Positions 47,741-56,732 of a stretch of DNA of 64,000 bases are shown here, piece after piece. The position numbers and the translations under genes are program-made. The notes under the pieces were generated by a model. That model was given only the letters and a program-made list of their open reading frames with translations. It was not told the origin of the DNA and did not search any database. This DNA comes from Chitinophagales bacterium (lineage in GTDB: Bacteria; Bacteroidota; Bacteroidia; Chitinophagales; Chitinophagaceae). The stretch is taken from assembly GCA_020636575.1 (NCBI GenBank), contig JACJXP010000005.1:107273-171272 (forward strand). The letters run 5' to 3'. Within the stretch, counting starts at the first letter, position 1. Each line of letters opens with the position of its first letter.

Positions 47741-48655
47741 ATGGAATTGAAAACCGGAAAGAAAACAGTGATCATTGTTGCCGGGCCTACAGCTGCAGGC
47801 AAAACAGCTGTGGCAATCCGGTTGGCAGAACATTTCAAAACAGAGATCATTTCTGCTGACAGCCGGCAATGTTATAAAGAGCTGAATATTGGAGTAGCCC
47901 GTCCTTCAGAAGAGGAACTGAAAGCAATTCCTCATTATTTCATTGCCTCACATAGTATACAAGAAGAAATTACTGCAGTTGGTTTTGCTGAATATGCTTT
48001 GCAAAAAGTTAGTGAGCTTTTTAAAAAGCAGGATGTGGTAGTGATGGTGGGCGGCACCGGGCTTTATATTAAAGCATTTTGCGAAGGGCTAAGCCCAATG
48101 CCTGATATTGATCCGGTTATCCGTAAAAGAATCATACAACAATATGAAGAAAAGGGATTAGCCTGGTTACAGGAACAGATCAGGGAAAAAGATCCTGCCT
48201 TTTTTGAAAAAGGAGAAATGCAAAATCCGCAAAGGGTGATGAGGGCACTGGAAATGGTTGAAAGTACAGGCAAGGGTATTCTCTCATTTCAAAAAGGTGA
48301 AAAAGTGATAAGGGATTTCAATATTATAAAAATTGGTGTTGAGTTACCAAAGGAACAATTACATCGCAATATTCATCAAAGGGTAGATAAAATGATAGAG
48401 GCGGGATTGGTTGACGAAGTAAAAGGATTACTTCCATACAAAGAGCTGAATGCCCTTCAAACAGTTGGCTATGCGGAGATATTTGAATACCTGCAAGACG
48501 ATATTTCTCTTGAAAAAGCGATTGAAGAGATCAAAGCACATACCCGTCAATATGCAAAAAGGCAGTTGACATGGTTTAGAAAAGATGAAGAAATAAAATG
48601 GTTTGCCCCTGATAATATTAATGCGATGATACAGTGGGCGAAAGAAAAATTGTAA
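47741..48655 (+). CDS. miaA: tRNA dimethylallyltransferase
   Basis: Adds an isopentenyl group to A37 of tRNAs that read UNN codons; cytoplasmic. A 304-residue protein with P-loop GPTAAGKTAVA near residue 15, the substrate motif SADSRQCYKELNIG, GGTGLYIKAFCEGL near 105, MQNPQRVMRALEMV, QTVGYAEIFEYL and the RQYAKRQLTWFRKDEEIKWF ending. Family-normal length. It starts 5 nt after a strong terminator hairpin and ends 5 nt from the convergent glycosidase gene. Confidence 0.96.
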   Translation: MELKTGKKTVIIVAGPTAAGKTAVAIRLAEHFKTEIISADSRQCYKELNIGVARPSEEELKAIPHYFIASHSIQEEITAVGFAEYALQKVSELFKKQDVVVMVGGTGLYIKAFCEGLSPMPDIDPVIRKRIIQQYEEKGLAWLQEQIREKDPAFFEKGEMQNPQRVMRALEMVESTGKGILSFQKGEKVIRDFNIIKIGVELPKEQLHRNIHQRVDKMIEAGLVDEVKGLLPYKELNALQTVGYAEIFEYLQDDISLEKAIEEIKAHTRQYAKRQLTWFRKDEEIKWFAPDNINAMIQWAKEKL

Positions 48656-48660
48656 AAAGA

Positions 48661-51267
48661 CTATTTGTTGTCTTTCATTTCCAAAATAAGATTGGCGATC
48701 AGCGCCGTCCATCCTGTCTGGTGAGAAGCGCCTAACCCTTTTCCTGTATCACCATGAAAATATTCGTAAAACAGGTGATGTTCTTTAAAATAATTAGCAG
48801 CCCATTGCGAACCTTCTTCTCCATGATAATTGAACTTTCCTGATCCGTTTCTTTCAAAAATATTCAATAGTCTTTTGGTAAGTTCATTGGCAATTTCTTT
48901 CAATGTTAACTGATTGCCTGAGCCGGAGGGGAACTCATATTTATAGCTATCACCATAGTATGTATAGTATTTACGCAGTGCATTAATGATCAGGTAATTC
49001 AAAGGTAGCCAGATAGGCCCCCGCCAGTTAGAGTTGCCGCCAAACATATCACTGCTGCTTTCTCCTGGTTCATATTGAACCCGGTATTCGTTTTCTTTGT
49101 ATTCAAATACAAATGGATTTTCTTCATAGTATTTAGAAAGCGAACGGATGCCATAGTCGGACAAAAACTCTGCCTCATCCAGCAATCTCTTTAATAAGTG
49201 TTTTAATCTGTCGCCGATCATAATGGCGAATAAATAATTACCGTCGGGGTTCTTTTTATCTATATCTGAAATGATATGGGTCAGATCAGGGCGGGTTAAT
49301 TTGATAACTTTTAATCTTGTGCCAAATTCTTTTAGTTGTTCAAAAATGCTGCTATGCATGATCTCAACAGCAAGCAAAGGGATGACCCCGATCAATGATC
49401 TTACTTTTAACCGCTGGCTTGTCCCATCTTCAAACTGAACTGCGTCATAATAAAATGCATCTTCTTCATCCCAGAGTGAAATATCTTTTTTGCCGATATG
49501 GTGCATGGCCCAGCCTATGTTCAGAAAATGCCTGAAAAACTTAGCTGCCGATTCCTCATAAGCTTTATTATGTTGCGCCAGCTCCAACGATATCCGCAGC
49601 ATATTGATCGCATACATGGCCATCCAGCTTGTAGCATCAGCTTGTTGCAATTTTTTAATGCCCGGTGGCATATGATTACGGTCAAACACACCAATATTAT
49701 CCAGTCCGAGGAAACCGCCTTCGAATATATCAGTGCCGCTTTCATCCTTTTGGTTTACCCACCAGGTAAAATTCATTAACAATTTCTGGAAAGCTCTTTC
49801 CAAGAAATCCAGATCAGGCACACCGGTCTTTTTCTTATCCGTTTCATATACATACCAGATACTCCAGGCATGCACCGGTGGGTTTACATCACTGAAATTC
49901 CATTCGTAGGCAGGGATCTGCCCGTTAGGGTGCATATAATATTCACGGATGATGAGTAATAGTTGCTGTTTGGCAAACCAAGGATCGATATGAATAAAAG
50001 TAGCAGCATGAAAAGCCAGATCCCATGCGGCAAACCAGGGATACTCCCATTTGTCCGGCATGGAAATAATATTACGGGCTGTAAGATGCTGCCAATCGAA
50101 ATTTCGTTTGTGATGACGGGGTGGTGCCGTTTCACCGGGTTCGCCAAATAACCACTTAAATACATCCAGGTAATAAAACTGCTTATTCCATAACAAGCCG
50201 CCAAATGAGCTTCGCAGCAATGATTTTTGTTCCGTTGGAAGTTCAGAAGGGATCACATGAGCATAATAGGCATCTGCTTCAGCCAGCCTTTTCTCAAATA
50301 TCTCATCAAAATCGGTCCAGGGGTATTTGATCTCCAGTTTGCTTAAGCGGATCTTGAAGGTCTTTGAATCGTCAGGATCAATTTTTTCTTTAAACCAAAC
50401 CGCTGCTTTGGTTCCTTTTTTGGCGGGATTAATTGTCTTTTGTTTGTTGACAACAAAATTGTTGATCCCGTCTTTTACATATTTGGAATCATTGGGACGA
50501 TGATACATTCTTTCATTATTCGTTTCATTGTCACAAAACAATTGCCGCCCCCATTGATGATAAAGGAAATAGTCTCCGTTGCGGCTGGAGCTTGACTGCA
50601 GGCAGCTTTCCGATATTGACTTTATCTCCGGTTTGCTGAATCTTTCATTGTGATTCCAGAAATTGCGAAACCATAAATGTGGAAGTACATGAATAGTGGC
50701 TGCTTCAGGTCCGCGGTTAAATACGGTGACCTTCATTAATATATCATTCACATCAGCCTTGGCATATTCTATATAGCAATCGAAATAACGATTCTCATCA
50801 AAGATGCCTGTATCGGCTAATTCATATTCCGGACTTGACCGATCCTTCTTATTCTCTTTTATAAGATCGAGATAAGGAAATGCTGTCTGTGGGTATTTGT
50901 AAAGAAATTTACAATAAGAATGTGTGGGAGTGGAGTCCTTGTGAAAATATAGTTCTTTCACATCCTCACCGTGATTGCCTTCGGGATTAGTTAAGCCGAA
51001 TAATCTTTCTTTTAAAATGCTGTCTTTCCCGTTCCAGAATACAGGTGCAAGACACAGGATCTGGTCATTATCGCAAAAACCGCCCAGACCTTCTTCGCCC
51101 CAGCGGTAGGCGTAACTACGGGCAAGATCATGGTTGATGAACTGCCAGGCATGCCCTTCCACACTATAATCTTCCCGCACAGTGGCCCATTGCCTTTCTG
51201 ATAAATAAGGTCCCCATTTTTTCCATTTCTTATTATTAAAAGACTGGAAAAGACGTTCATGCTCCAT
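48661..51267 (-). CDS. GH63-like glucosidase
   Basis: An 868-residue glycosidase with an N-terminal beta-sandwich and a C-terminal (alpha/alpha)6 toroid of the GH63/MGH1-like type. Landmarks: EGHAWQFINHDLARSYAYRWGE near residue 37, FRNFWNHNERFSKPE, WFAAWDLAFHAATFIHIDP (catalytic Asp in WDLAFH near 425), NGQIPAYEWNFSDVNPPVHAW, MDEDAFYYD, NSNWRGPIWLPLNYLI near 775 and KFNYHGEEGSQWAA near 828. No signal peptide, so cytoplasmic. GH63-type enzymes hydrolyse alpha-glucosidic bonds (trehalose, mannosylglycerate, oligosaccharides); the exact substrate is open. Stands alone, with 225 nt upstream before the hydrolase at 51493. Confidence 0.85.
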   Translation of the reverse strand: MEHERLFQSFNNKKWKKWGPYLSERQWATVREDYSVEGHAWQFINHDLARSYAYRWGEEGLGGFCDNDQILCLAPVFWNGKDSILKERLFGLTNPEGNHGEDVKELYFHKDSTPTHSYCKFLYKYPQTAFPYLDLIKENKKDRSSPEYELADTGIFDENRYFDCYIEYAKADVNDILMKVTVFNRGPEAATIHVLPHLWFRNFWNHNERFSKPEIKSISESCLQSSSSRNGDYFLYHQWGRQLFCDNETNNERMYHRPNDSKYVKDGINNFVVNKQKTINPAKKGTKAAVWFKEKIDPDDSKTFKIRLSKLEIKYPWTDFDEIFEKRLAEADAYYAHVIPSELPTEQKSLLRSSFGGLLWNKQFYYLDVFKWLFGEPGETAPPRHHKRNFDWQHLTARNIISMPDKWEYPWFAAWDLAFHAATFIHIDPWFAKQQLLLIIREYYMHPNGQIPAYEWNFSDVNPPVHAWSIWYVYETDKKKTGVPDLDFLERAFQKLLMNFTWWVNQKDESGTDIFEGGFLGLDNIGVFDRNHMPPGIKKLQQADATSWMAMYAINMLRISLELAQHNKAYEESAAKFFRHFLNIGWAMHHIGKKDISLWDEEDAFYYDAVQFEDGTSQRLKVRSLIGVIPLLAVEIMHSSIFEQLKEFGTRLKVIKLTRPDLTHIISDIDKKNPDGNYLFAIMIGDRLKHLLKRLLDEAEFLSDYGIRSLSKYYEENPFVFEYKENEYRVQYEPGESSSDMFGGNSNWRGPIWLPLNYLIINALRKYYTYYGDSYKYEFPSGSGNQLTLKEIANELTKRLLNIFERNGSGKFNYHGEEGSQWAANYFKEHHLFYEYFHGDTGKGLGASHQTGWTALIANLILEMKDNK

Positions 51268-51492
51268 GAAAAGGTATTGCCTTTAGAGAATTTTGTAACA
51301 AAAATGCGATTACAGGTATAAATATATTGAGATATCGGGAGGATTTAAAGTATTGTTTATTTATTGCATATATCGCTTATGGGAAAATTTTGACAAGGAT
51401 CGAAGTGATTTGAACGATGATTTCCTGCTTACCAGTTTTATAGAAAGTATCGCAATTAGAAGAATAAAAGATCTCATCATCAAAACTTCTGT

Positions 51493-52683
51493 TTAATCAG
51501 TGTTTACAAATACGGTTTCTTTATTCTTTTTCTGAACATGGGCTATAACCTGCGTTATAAATTGATTTATCAATTCAAGGTGTTTTCTATAAAGGTTAAG
51601 CCTGTCTTTTAGCATGTCTTTGTCAGGTTGCAGAACCTTATCGCTCAAAAAATACCTTAAATAGAACAAGGATGTATATGCGTTATGTTCAAATTCTTCC
51701 TTTGTTGGGGCAAAAGTTATTTGAGGGGCATTCAGCCTATCAAAAAAATAAAAAGGCCTCTCCTGTCCAGTTGCGGCACAGAGCAAAACAGGAAAGGGGT
51801 AGTTTGCTTTTTCAGTTACGATCTTTTGAAATACCTCTGGCCACATTTCTTTTATTTTTTCATAATCGTTTTTGAACTCAATGGTGGTTTCCAACGAAAC
51901 CATTCCTTTTATGCTACTGTCCCGGTCAAAGGTTCTGAATCCCATTTGTGCTCCCAAACTATGTCCGATAAAGAAAATATATGGCGAACTGCTGATAGAC
52001 CGGGCAAATTTGAGTATGGTTCTTAAACTTTCCTCATCCTCATTTTTTACAAGTTTATCATATGGTTTAAGTCCCCAGATGCTGTTTTCGTATGGTAAAT
52101 GAAAGTTTGAGGCTATAAAAATGAATCCCCTGGATGCAAAATATTCTGCCATTGCAAAGTTCTCAAACGAGTTGCTCTGTGAGCCATGATGATAAATAAT
52201 TACAGGAAAACCGGTGATCTTGTTAATAGCTGAAAAAGTGCTTTGCGTTTTTAATTGAGTAATTAAATTAAAAATATCATCATAAGAATAGGTCTCAAAA
52301 TCATTTTCCTGGCCTGTATGTAAATTTTCAGCAATAAAATCCCTGATAAAGACCTCTTTATTGTTTTTCTTAATCTGCTGCTGAACAGATTGCAGGCCCG
52401 GATATTGTTTACCCTCAAAAAAGTCCTTAATAAGCAGGGGGTCGTTTTCCCCGTTAAAAAGCGGCTTTTGCTTTTCTTCAATTGGGTGCCATACCTGTAT
52501 AAAGAATGGTTTCTTTCCACTGTAATTGTAGGCCTCATAATCAAACTGTGGATCAAATATTACAGTATCCTGGAAACCTACCTGGAAATTTCCGGGTTTA
52601 ATAAGGTCGTAAAATGTTTCCTGGGCATTTATGATACTACTTTGAAGAAAGATCAAACAAATAATTATCAGGGATTTTTTCAT
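51493..52683 (-). CDS. Secreted alpha/beta-hydrolase, PAF-acetylhydrolase-like
   Basis: A 396-residue exported hydrolase. Signal peptide 1-20 (LIFLQSSIINAQ) starting from the ATG ending at 52683 (MKKSLIIICL). The oxyanion-hole region is IYHHGSQSNSFENFAMAEYFASRGF near residue 160 and the nucleophile elbow is FFIGHSLGAQMGF near 235 (G-H-S-L-G), as in platelet-activating-factor acetylhydrolases and lipases. The acid and His are not certain. It carries the first copy of the shared promoter element (52751-52772) upstream. Its role, perhaps lipid or ester hydrolysis outside the cell, is not supported further. Confidence 0.82.
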   Translation of the reverse strand: MKKSLIIICLIFLQSSIINAQETFYDLIKPGNFQVGFQDTVIFDPQFDYEAYNYSGKKPFFIQVWHPIEEKQKPLFNGENDPLLIKDFFEGKQYPGLQSVQQQIKKNNKEVFIRDFIAENLHTGQENDFETYSYDDIFNLITQLKTQSTFSAINKITGFPVIIYHHGSQSNSFENFAMAEYFASRGFIFIASNFHLPYENSIWGLKPYDKLVKNEDEESLRTILKFARSISSSPYIFFIGHSLGAQMGFRTFDRDSSIKGMVSLETTIEFKNDYEKIKEMWPEVFQKIVTEKANYPFPVLLCAATGQERPFYFFDRLNAPQITFAPTKEEFEHNAYTSLFYLRYFLSDKVLQPDKDMLKDRLNLYRKHLELINQFITQVIAHVQKKNKETVFVNTD

Positions 52684-52750
52684 ATTGTTCTGTAAGCGTC
52701 TGTTCAACTATCGGGTATTGTTGTAGCCCGGCTATTTTACTTAAAAGGCG

Positions 52751-52772
52751 TTTAAAGATAGGAAGTTGAGAA
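52751..52772 (-). promoter_or_regulatory. Shared promoter-like element, copy 1
   Basis: Minus strand TTCTCAACTTCCTATCTTTA. Matches the six-copy consensus CTCAAnTTnnTATCTTTA, 67 nt upstream of the hydrolase ATG at 52683. TATCTTTA fits the -7 consensus TAnnTTTG except for the last base. Confidence 0.5.
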
Positions 52773-52810
52773 TAAGCTGCCTATTCAAAAGATACTAATG
52801 CCTGTTGTAA

Positions 52811-53164
52811 TTAATTGAACCAAACAGCATATCCCTGCCTGCGGAGATCCCATGCCAGTTTTTCTTCCATTTTTAATGCCTGCTGACGGTTCATGGGTTT
52901 TTCATTAATGTGATCATAAAGGCTGGGACGGAGATAGGAACCATATTTTCGTACAATGCCGGATGAAATATTATAGCCTTTTTTATTTCTATAACCGGTT
53001 TTATGTTGTTTGAAACGTTCTGCCGGTGTTTTACTTGTCATGCCCACATACAGGCATTCAAGTACACCATTAAATTGAGGATTGGCTGCTCTGAACTTTG
53101 CGTTTTCTGTGAATACTTTTTTATGTAGTTCCACAACGTATATCTGGTATCTGGTAGTTGGCAA
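52811..53164 (-). CDS. Stand-alone GIY-YIG-like protein
   Basis: A 117-residue protein. YQIYVVEL and CLYVGMTSKTPAERFKQHKTG resemble the GIY-YIG nuclease core (here IYV...LYVG), with the Arg near residue 50 in the ERFKQH segment and a C-terminal Glu in KMEEKLAWDLRRQGYAV. The first motif is degenerate (IYVVEL), so nuclease activity is uncertain. Start is TTG; the next in-frame codons upstream are followed by a stop. A GIY-YIG domain in a small protein may act in DNA repair or as a mobile nuclease; no mobile element is near. A variant of the shared promoter element lies at 53206. Confidence 0.7.
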   Translation of the reverse strand: MPTTRYQIYVVELHKKVFTENAKFRAANPQFNGVLECLYVGMTSKTPAERFKQHKTGYRNKKGYNISSGIVRKYGSYLRPSLYDHINEKPMNRQQALKMEEKLAWDLRRQGYAVWFN

Positions 53165-53205
53165 GATGTTTATAGCTTATAGGTCTTCTCAAAGAGAATA
53201 ATTCG

Positions 53206-53226
53206 CTAAAGTTATAAAGATGAGAA
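53206..53226 (-). promoter_or_regulatory. Shared promoter-like element, copy 2
   Basis: Minus strand TTCTCATCTTTATAACTTTA, a weaker match to the consensus (the last part is TAACTTTA instead of TATCTTTA). It lies 41 nt upstream of the GIY-YIG-like start codon. Confidence 0.4.
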
Positions 53227-53266
53227 GAAAGGAGTGTTTATATGATTGTATGATATTTCTTAGAAT

Positions 53267-54133
53267 TTATTCTTTAACAATATTTGTGATCCAGTTACGA
53301 AGATCAGGAACAAATTTATCTCCTAATTTACCGGTAGAAGTATCGATCAATTCATGGTCATAGTCGGGATAAAGATTAATATGGAACTCCTTGCTATATT
53401 TTTTCTTTATTCCATTAATGATGCTGATGTCCCAGTCTGTTGGGTTACTCTTGTCTTGTCCGCCATAGATCCATAATGCAGGGCATTCCATATTTTTTAT
53501 TGAACTATAAGGATCAAAACCCTGGACCCCCTTGTAATCTTTCAGCTTGGCAATTGCCATTTCAATAGAGGGCTCTTTTTCTGCGATGTCATCATAATAA
53601 TCTGAGACGCCTACGGAACTGGCAGCTCCTGAAACACTAACGATAAAAGCAATCTCTTTGTCTTTACCTGCCACCATCGTAATGATCCATGCTCCCTGGC
53701 TTGAACCCAGTAACCCGATCTTATCCGGGGCTATATATGGACTATTCCTTAAAGTTTTAACAATGGCCGCCACATCTTTTGCTCTTTGCCTGAATAATTT
53801 TTTACTTGTTTTGGCTACGGGAGCTTTAAATATTCCTGTTGACTCGCCCAGGCCTCTTTTATCATAAATGAAAGCGGCTATATCTAACCCTGAAAATAAA
53901 AACTTAACCATCCCTTCAAAATCTTTGCGTACTTGTCTTCCTGAACCCGGCACTATAATTACAACAGGGAGTTTTTTGTTTTTATCAGGTGTTAAAAGTG
54001 TTCCTTTTATTACAGCCTTATTCGATGGTATTTCGATATCAATAGCAGCTTCCTGGGCAATTGATTGTACATTAACTGCTGTCATTAATAGAAATGCAAT
54101 ACTAATGTTGTAATACCTAACCGGGTTTTTCAT
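53267..54133 (-). CDS. Secreted alpha/beta-hydrolase (dienelactone hydrolase-like)
   Basis: A 288-residue hydrolase with a signal peptide (IAFLLMTAVNVQSIAQ). The fold motifs are LPVVIIVPGSGRQVR near residue 54, AAFIYDKRGLGES near 88, the nucleophile GLLGSSQGAWI near 142, the acid in WIYGGQDKSNP near 220 and the His in PDYDHELIDT near 262. All three triad residues are present, so it should be active on an ester or thioester in the periplasm. It sits in the accessory run between the GIY-YIG-like gene and the CPBP protease. Shared promoter element copy 3 is 32 nt upstream. Confidence 0.86.
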   Translation of the reverse strand: MKNPVRYYNISIAFLLMTAVNVQSIAQEAAIDIEIPSNKAVIKGTLLTPDKNKKLPVVIIVPGSGRQVRKDFEGMVKFLFSGLDIAAFIYDKRGLGESTGIFKAPVAKTSKKLFRQRAKDVAAIVKTLRNSPYIAPDKIGLLGSSQGAWIITMVAGKDKEIAFIVSVSGAASSVGVSDYYDDIAEKEPSIEMAIAKLKDYKGVQGFDPYSSIKNMECPALWIYGGQDKSNPTDWDISIINGIKKKYSKEFHINLYPDYDHELIDTSTGKLGDKFVPDLRNWITNIVKE

Positions 54134-54165
54134 TATAGTTTCATTTAATGATCAACTTAGATGTC

Positions 54166-54186
54166 ATTAAAGGTATTAATTTGAGT
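54166..54186 (-). promoter_or_regulatory. Shared promoter-like element, copy 3
   Basis: Minus strand ACTCAAATTAATACCTTTAAT. Matches the consensus CTCAAnTTnATA(T/C)CTTTAA, 32 nt upstream of the ATG of the hydrolase at 54133. Confidence 0.45.
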
Positions 54187-54238
54187 CAAAGATTTGATGC
54201 TAAGATCATTCGCCAACACAAATACGGATAGAATTCTG

Positions 54239-54922
54239 TTAATGAGTTCTTGCTGTTTGCCGTCTTAAATACCAGAAAACTATAACAGGTAGGGCCAGTA
54301 TTTGAAACAGTAATAATAGTACAGATATAACGTCGCCAGGTTTTTCTCCACCGTTACTGATAAAAAGTTGATCTTTTAACGGACCTTGTGAAAAAACGAC
54401 GATGGTCATAAGATTCCAGCCGAGATGAAGCCCGATAGGCAAGTAAAGAGATCTTGTTTTTGCAAATGCATAGGCAAACATGAGCCCTGCAATAGCAGTA
54501 ATGATAAAAACAAATAGCATCTGTAATGGCTGCCCCCAAACTCCGTAGGAGAACCAATGGTATACTCCAAAGGCAATGGCTGATATGATACAAGCAGATC
54601 TTGTCCCTAATTTTTCAATTGCTATATACAACAAAGCTCCTCTGAATATTAATTCTTCAAATAAAACTGACTTCAGAGTCCAATATGAGCTTTGAAAAAA
54701 CCGGGTAGTGTTATAATTATCATTAATGATCAACCTGGAATTTGATAGCTGAATGGTAGCTAAAAAGTAAATCAAGTAACAAAGGGAAGAAATGAATAAA
54801 CCGAATGAAAAATTATAAAATCTTTTTTTTGATAAACCAAAACCTAAGACTGTTAGATTCTTTCTGTTGTAGATCCATAATACCAGCCATGAAGCTAAAA
54901 GTTCAATAAGTATTCCAATCAT
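54239..54922 (-). CDS. CPBP-family intramembrane metalloprotease
   Basis: A 227-residue polytopic protein of the CAAX-protease/bacteriocin-processing family. The three motifs are VLFEELIFRGALLY (EExxxR), SAIAFGVYHWF (FxxxH) and GLHLGWNLM (HxxxN). Seven or eight helices. I start at the ATG ending at 54922, which gives a good first helix (IGILIELLASWLVLWIY); a TTG at 54970 would add 16 residues. Family members cleave prenylated proteins or process peptides. Copy 4 of the shared promoter element lies upstream, at 54995. It is divergent from the M28 gene. Confidence 0.85.
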   Translation of the reverse strand: MIGILIELLASWLVLWIYNRKNLTVLGFGLSKKRFYNFSFGLFISSLCYLIYFLATIQLSNSRLIINDNYNTTRFFQSSYWTLKSVLFEELIFRGALLYIAIEKLGTRSACIISAIAFGVYHWFSYGVWGQPLQMLFVFIITAIAGLMFAYAFAKTRSLYLPIGLHLGWNLMTIVVFSQGPLKDQLFISNGGEKPGDVISVLLLLFQILALPVIVFWYLRRQTARTH

Positions 54923-54994
54923 TCCTTCTATACATTTTATTTCATTTGAGCTGCAGAGAATCAACTGCAAACGTTCGGGCTTTTTTCAAAGCCT

Positions 54995-55017
54995 GTTAAA
55001 GATATTAACTTGAGAAT
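54995..55017 (-). promoter_or_regulatory. Shared promoter-like element, copy 4
   Basis: Minus strand TTCTCAAGTTAATATCTTTA, a close match to the consensus. It lies 72 nt upstream of the ATG at 54922, or 24 nt upstream of the TTG at 54970. Confidence 0.5.
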
Positions 55018-55134
55018 AAATCATTACCTGATCACTTCGGCTAATATCTATAAATAATTATCCAAGCCTGTATCTAAGTTTAGTATATTTAGATATTCTC
55101 GCCAATTTAACTTACTCTCAATTAATTAGTAACA

Positions 55135-56661
55135 ATGAAACTTTTATTCAGTACTGTCTTGTCAGGCTTCCTGTTTTTTAATGGCTATACGCAAACAACA
55201 GCTGATGAGATACAACTTGCAAAGATCCGTAATGCCGGCTTGCTGCAATCTGATGCTATGAATATGGTGAAAGAATTCACAGATGTGTACGGTCAGCGAT
55301 TGACCGGTACAAGAGAATATCTTGCTGCTGCTAAATGGACAGCGCAAAAAATGAAAGAGATCGGATTGCAAAATGTTCATTTCGAAAATTATTGTAATAA
55401 CTGCCGTGGCTGGAATGTGAAAAGCTTTAATGTAGAAATGGTAGCTCCCAATTATATGCACATCATGGCATATCCTTTGGCTATGACAAAAAGCACAGCC
55501 GGGTTAGTAGAAGCAGAGCTGGTGAATATTGAAAGTTTTAAGGACATGAATGCAGTAAAGACACAATTTTCGGGAAAATTAAAAGGAAAGATCGTTTTGC
55601 TGGGAACAGAGCCAAGACAATATTCTTTAACGGATACTATTTTAAAACGATTCACAGAAGAAGAGCTGGAGAGTAAAGAAGAGCAATTGAATCCGGTAGT
55701 TAAGCCACTAGATTTGCAGGCTCAACTGGATGACTGGAAGATCACAGATCATAGAGATAAGGACATTCTTGCCTTTGCAGAAAAAGAAGGTGCCATTGCC
55801 GTATTAAAAACAACTCCGAAACTTACAGGAATCTTACAGGTACAGGGAACTTATAATTACCTGGAGTCTGACCCAAAGGTGCTTCCATATTTTGCCATTA
55901 TGCCGGAACATTTTGGCCGGTTGGTACGTTTGCTGAAGCAAGGTGTAAAACCAAGAGTACGGTTAAACCTTGAAACCACTTTTTACCTGGAACCGGAAAA
56001 TAATGTAAACATCATTGGTGAAATACCCGGCAGTGATCCTGAACTAAAAGATGAAGTGGTATTGATCGGTGGTCATTTTGATTCCTGGCATTCGGGGACG
56101 GGGGCCACTGATAACGGAGTTAGCTGTATGACCTTAATAGAAGCATTGAGAATTTTAAAACAAAGTGGTGTTACACCCAAAAGAACGATCCGGATCGGAC
56201 TTTGGGGTGGGGAAGAGCAGGCATTTATCGGATCGGTAGCCTATGCCACTTCACATTTTGGTGCTTTAAATCAACCGCCTAATAATGACTCAAAGAAGGT
56301 AACAGCTTATCTCAACCTGGATAATGGCGCCGGTGCTATCCGTGGCATTTATCTGCAGGGGAATGAAATGGCCCGGCCGGTATTCAGAAATATTTTCAAT
56401 TCCCTGGGCTCATTAAGTTCAGGAACACTTACTATTGAAAATACATTGTCCACCGATCATGAAACCTTCGATCATTATAATATCCCTTCTTTCCAGTTCC
56501 TGCAGGACCCGATAAGTTACAGGACCATTACACACCATACCCATCTTGATCTGCCGGAATATATACCCGGGGAAGATCTTAAGAAAAACGCAGTGATAAT
56601 GGCCTGGACGGTCTATTCCATTGCTGATGCGGATAAAATGGTTCCCAGGAAATTGAAATAA
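55135..56661 (+). CDS. M28-family secreted metallopeptidase
   Basis: A 508-residue exported zinc exopeptidase, like carboxypeptidase Q. Signal peptide 1-20 (LSGFLFFNGYTQ). Zinc ligands: His and Asp in IGGHFDSWHSGTGATDNG near residue 311-325, the catalytic Glu in WGGEEQAF near 363, Asp in AYLNLDNGAG near 396 and His in TITHHTHLD near 478. A PA-type insert (residues about 130-285) precedes the peptidase core. It should remove residues from peptides in the periplasm or outside. ATG start; 164 nt upstream of it belongs to the shared divergent region with the CPBP gene. Confidence 0.9.
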   Translation: MKLLFSTVLSGFLFFNGYTQTTADEIQLAKIRNAGLLQSDAMNMVKEFTDVYGQRLTGTREYLAAAKWTAQKMKEIGLQNVHFENYCNNCRGWNVKSFNVEMVAPNYMHIMAYPLAMTKSTAGLVEAELVNIESFKDMNAVKTQFSGKLKGKIVLLGTEPRQYSLTDTILKRFTEEELESKEEQLNPVVKPLDLQAQLDDWKITDHRDKDILAFAEKEGAIAVLKTTPKLTGILQVQGTYNYLESDPKVLPYFAIMPEHFGRLVRLLKQGVKPRVRLNLETTFYLEPENNVNIIGEIPGSDPELKDEVVLIGGHFDSWHSGTGATDNGVSCMTLIEALRILKQSGVTPKRTIRIGLWGGEEQAFIGSVAYATSHFGALNQPPNNDSKKVTAYLNLDNGAGAIRGIYLQGNEMARPVFRNIFNSLGSLSSGTLTIENTLSTDHETFDHYNIPSFQFLQDPISYRTITHHTHLDLPEYIPGEDLKKNAVIMAWTVYSIADADKMVPRKLK

Positions 56662-56732
56662 AAAGTATAAGCCAGACTTCATTTAATCGAGTCCAAAAGA
56701 ATGTATCTTAGGTATCAAATAACCAACTAACA

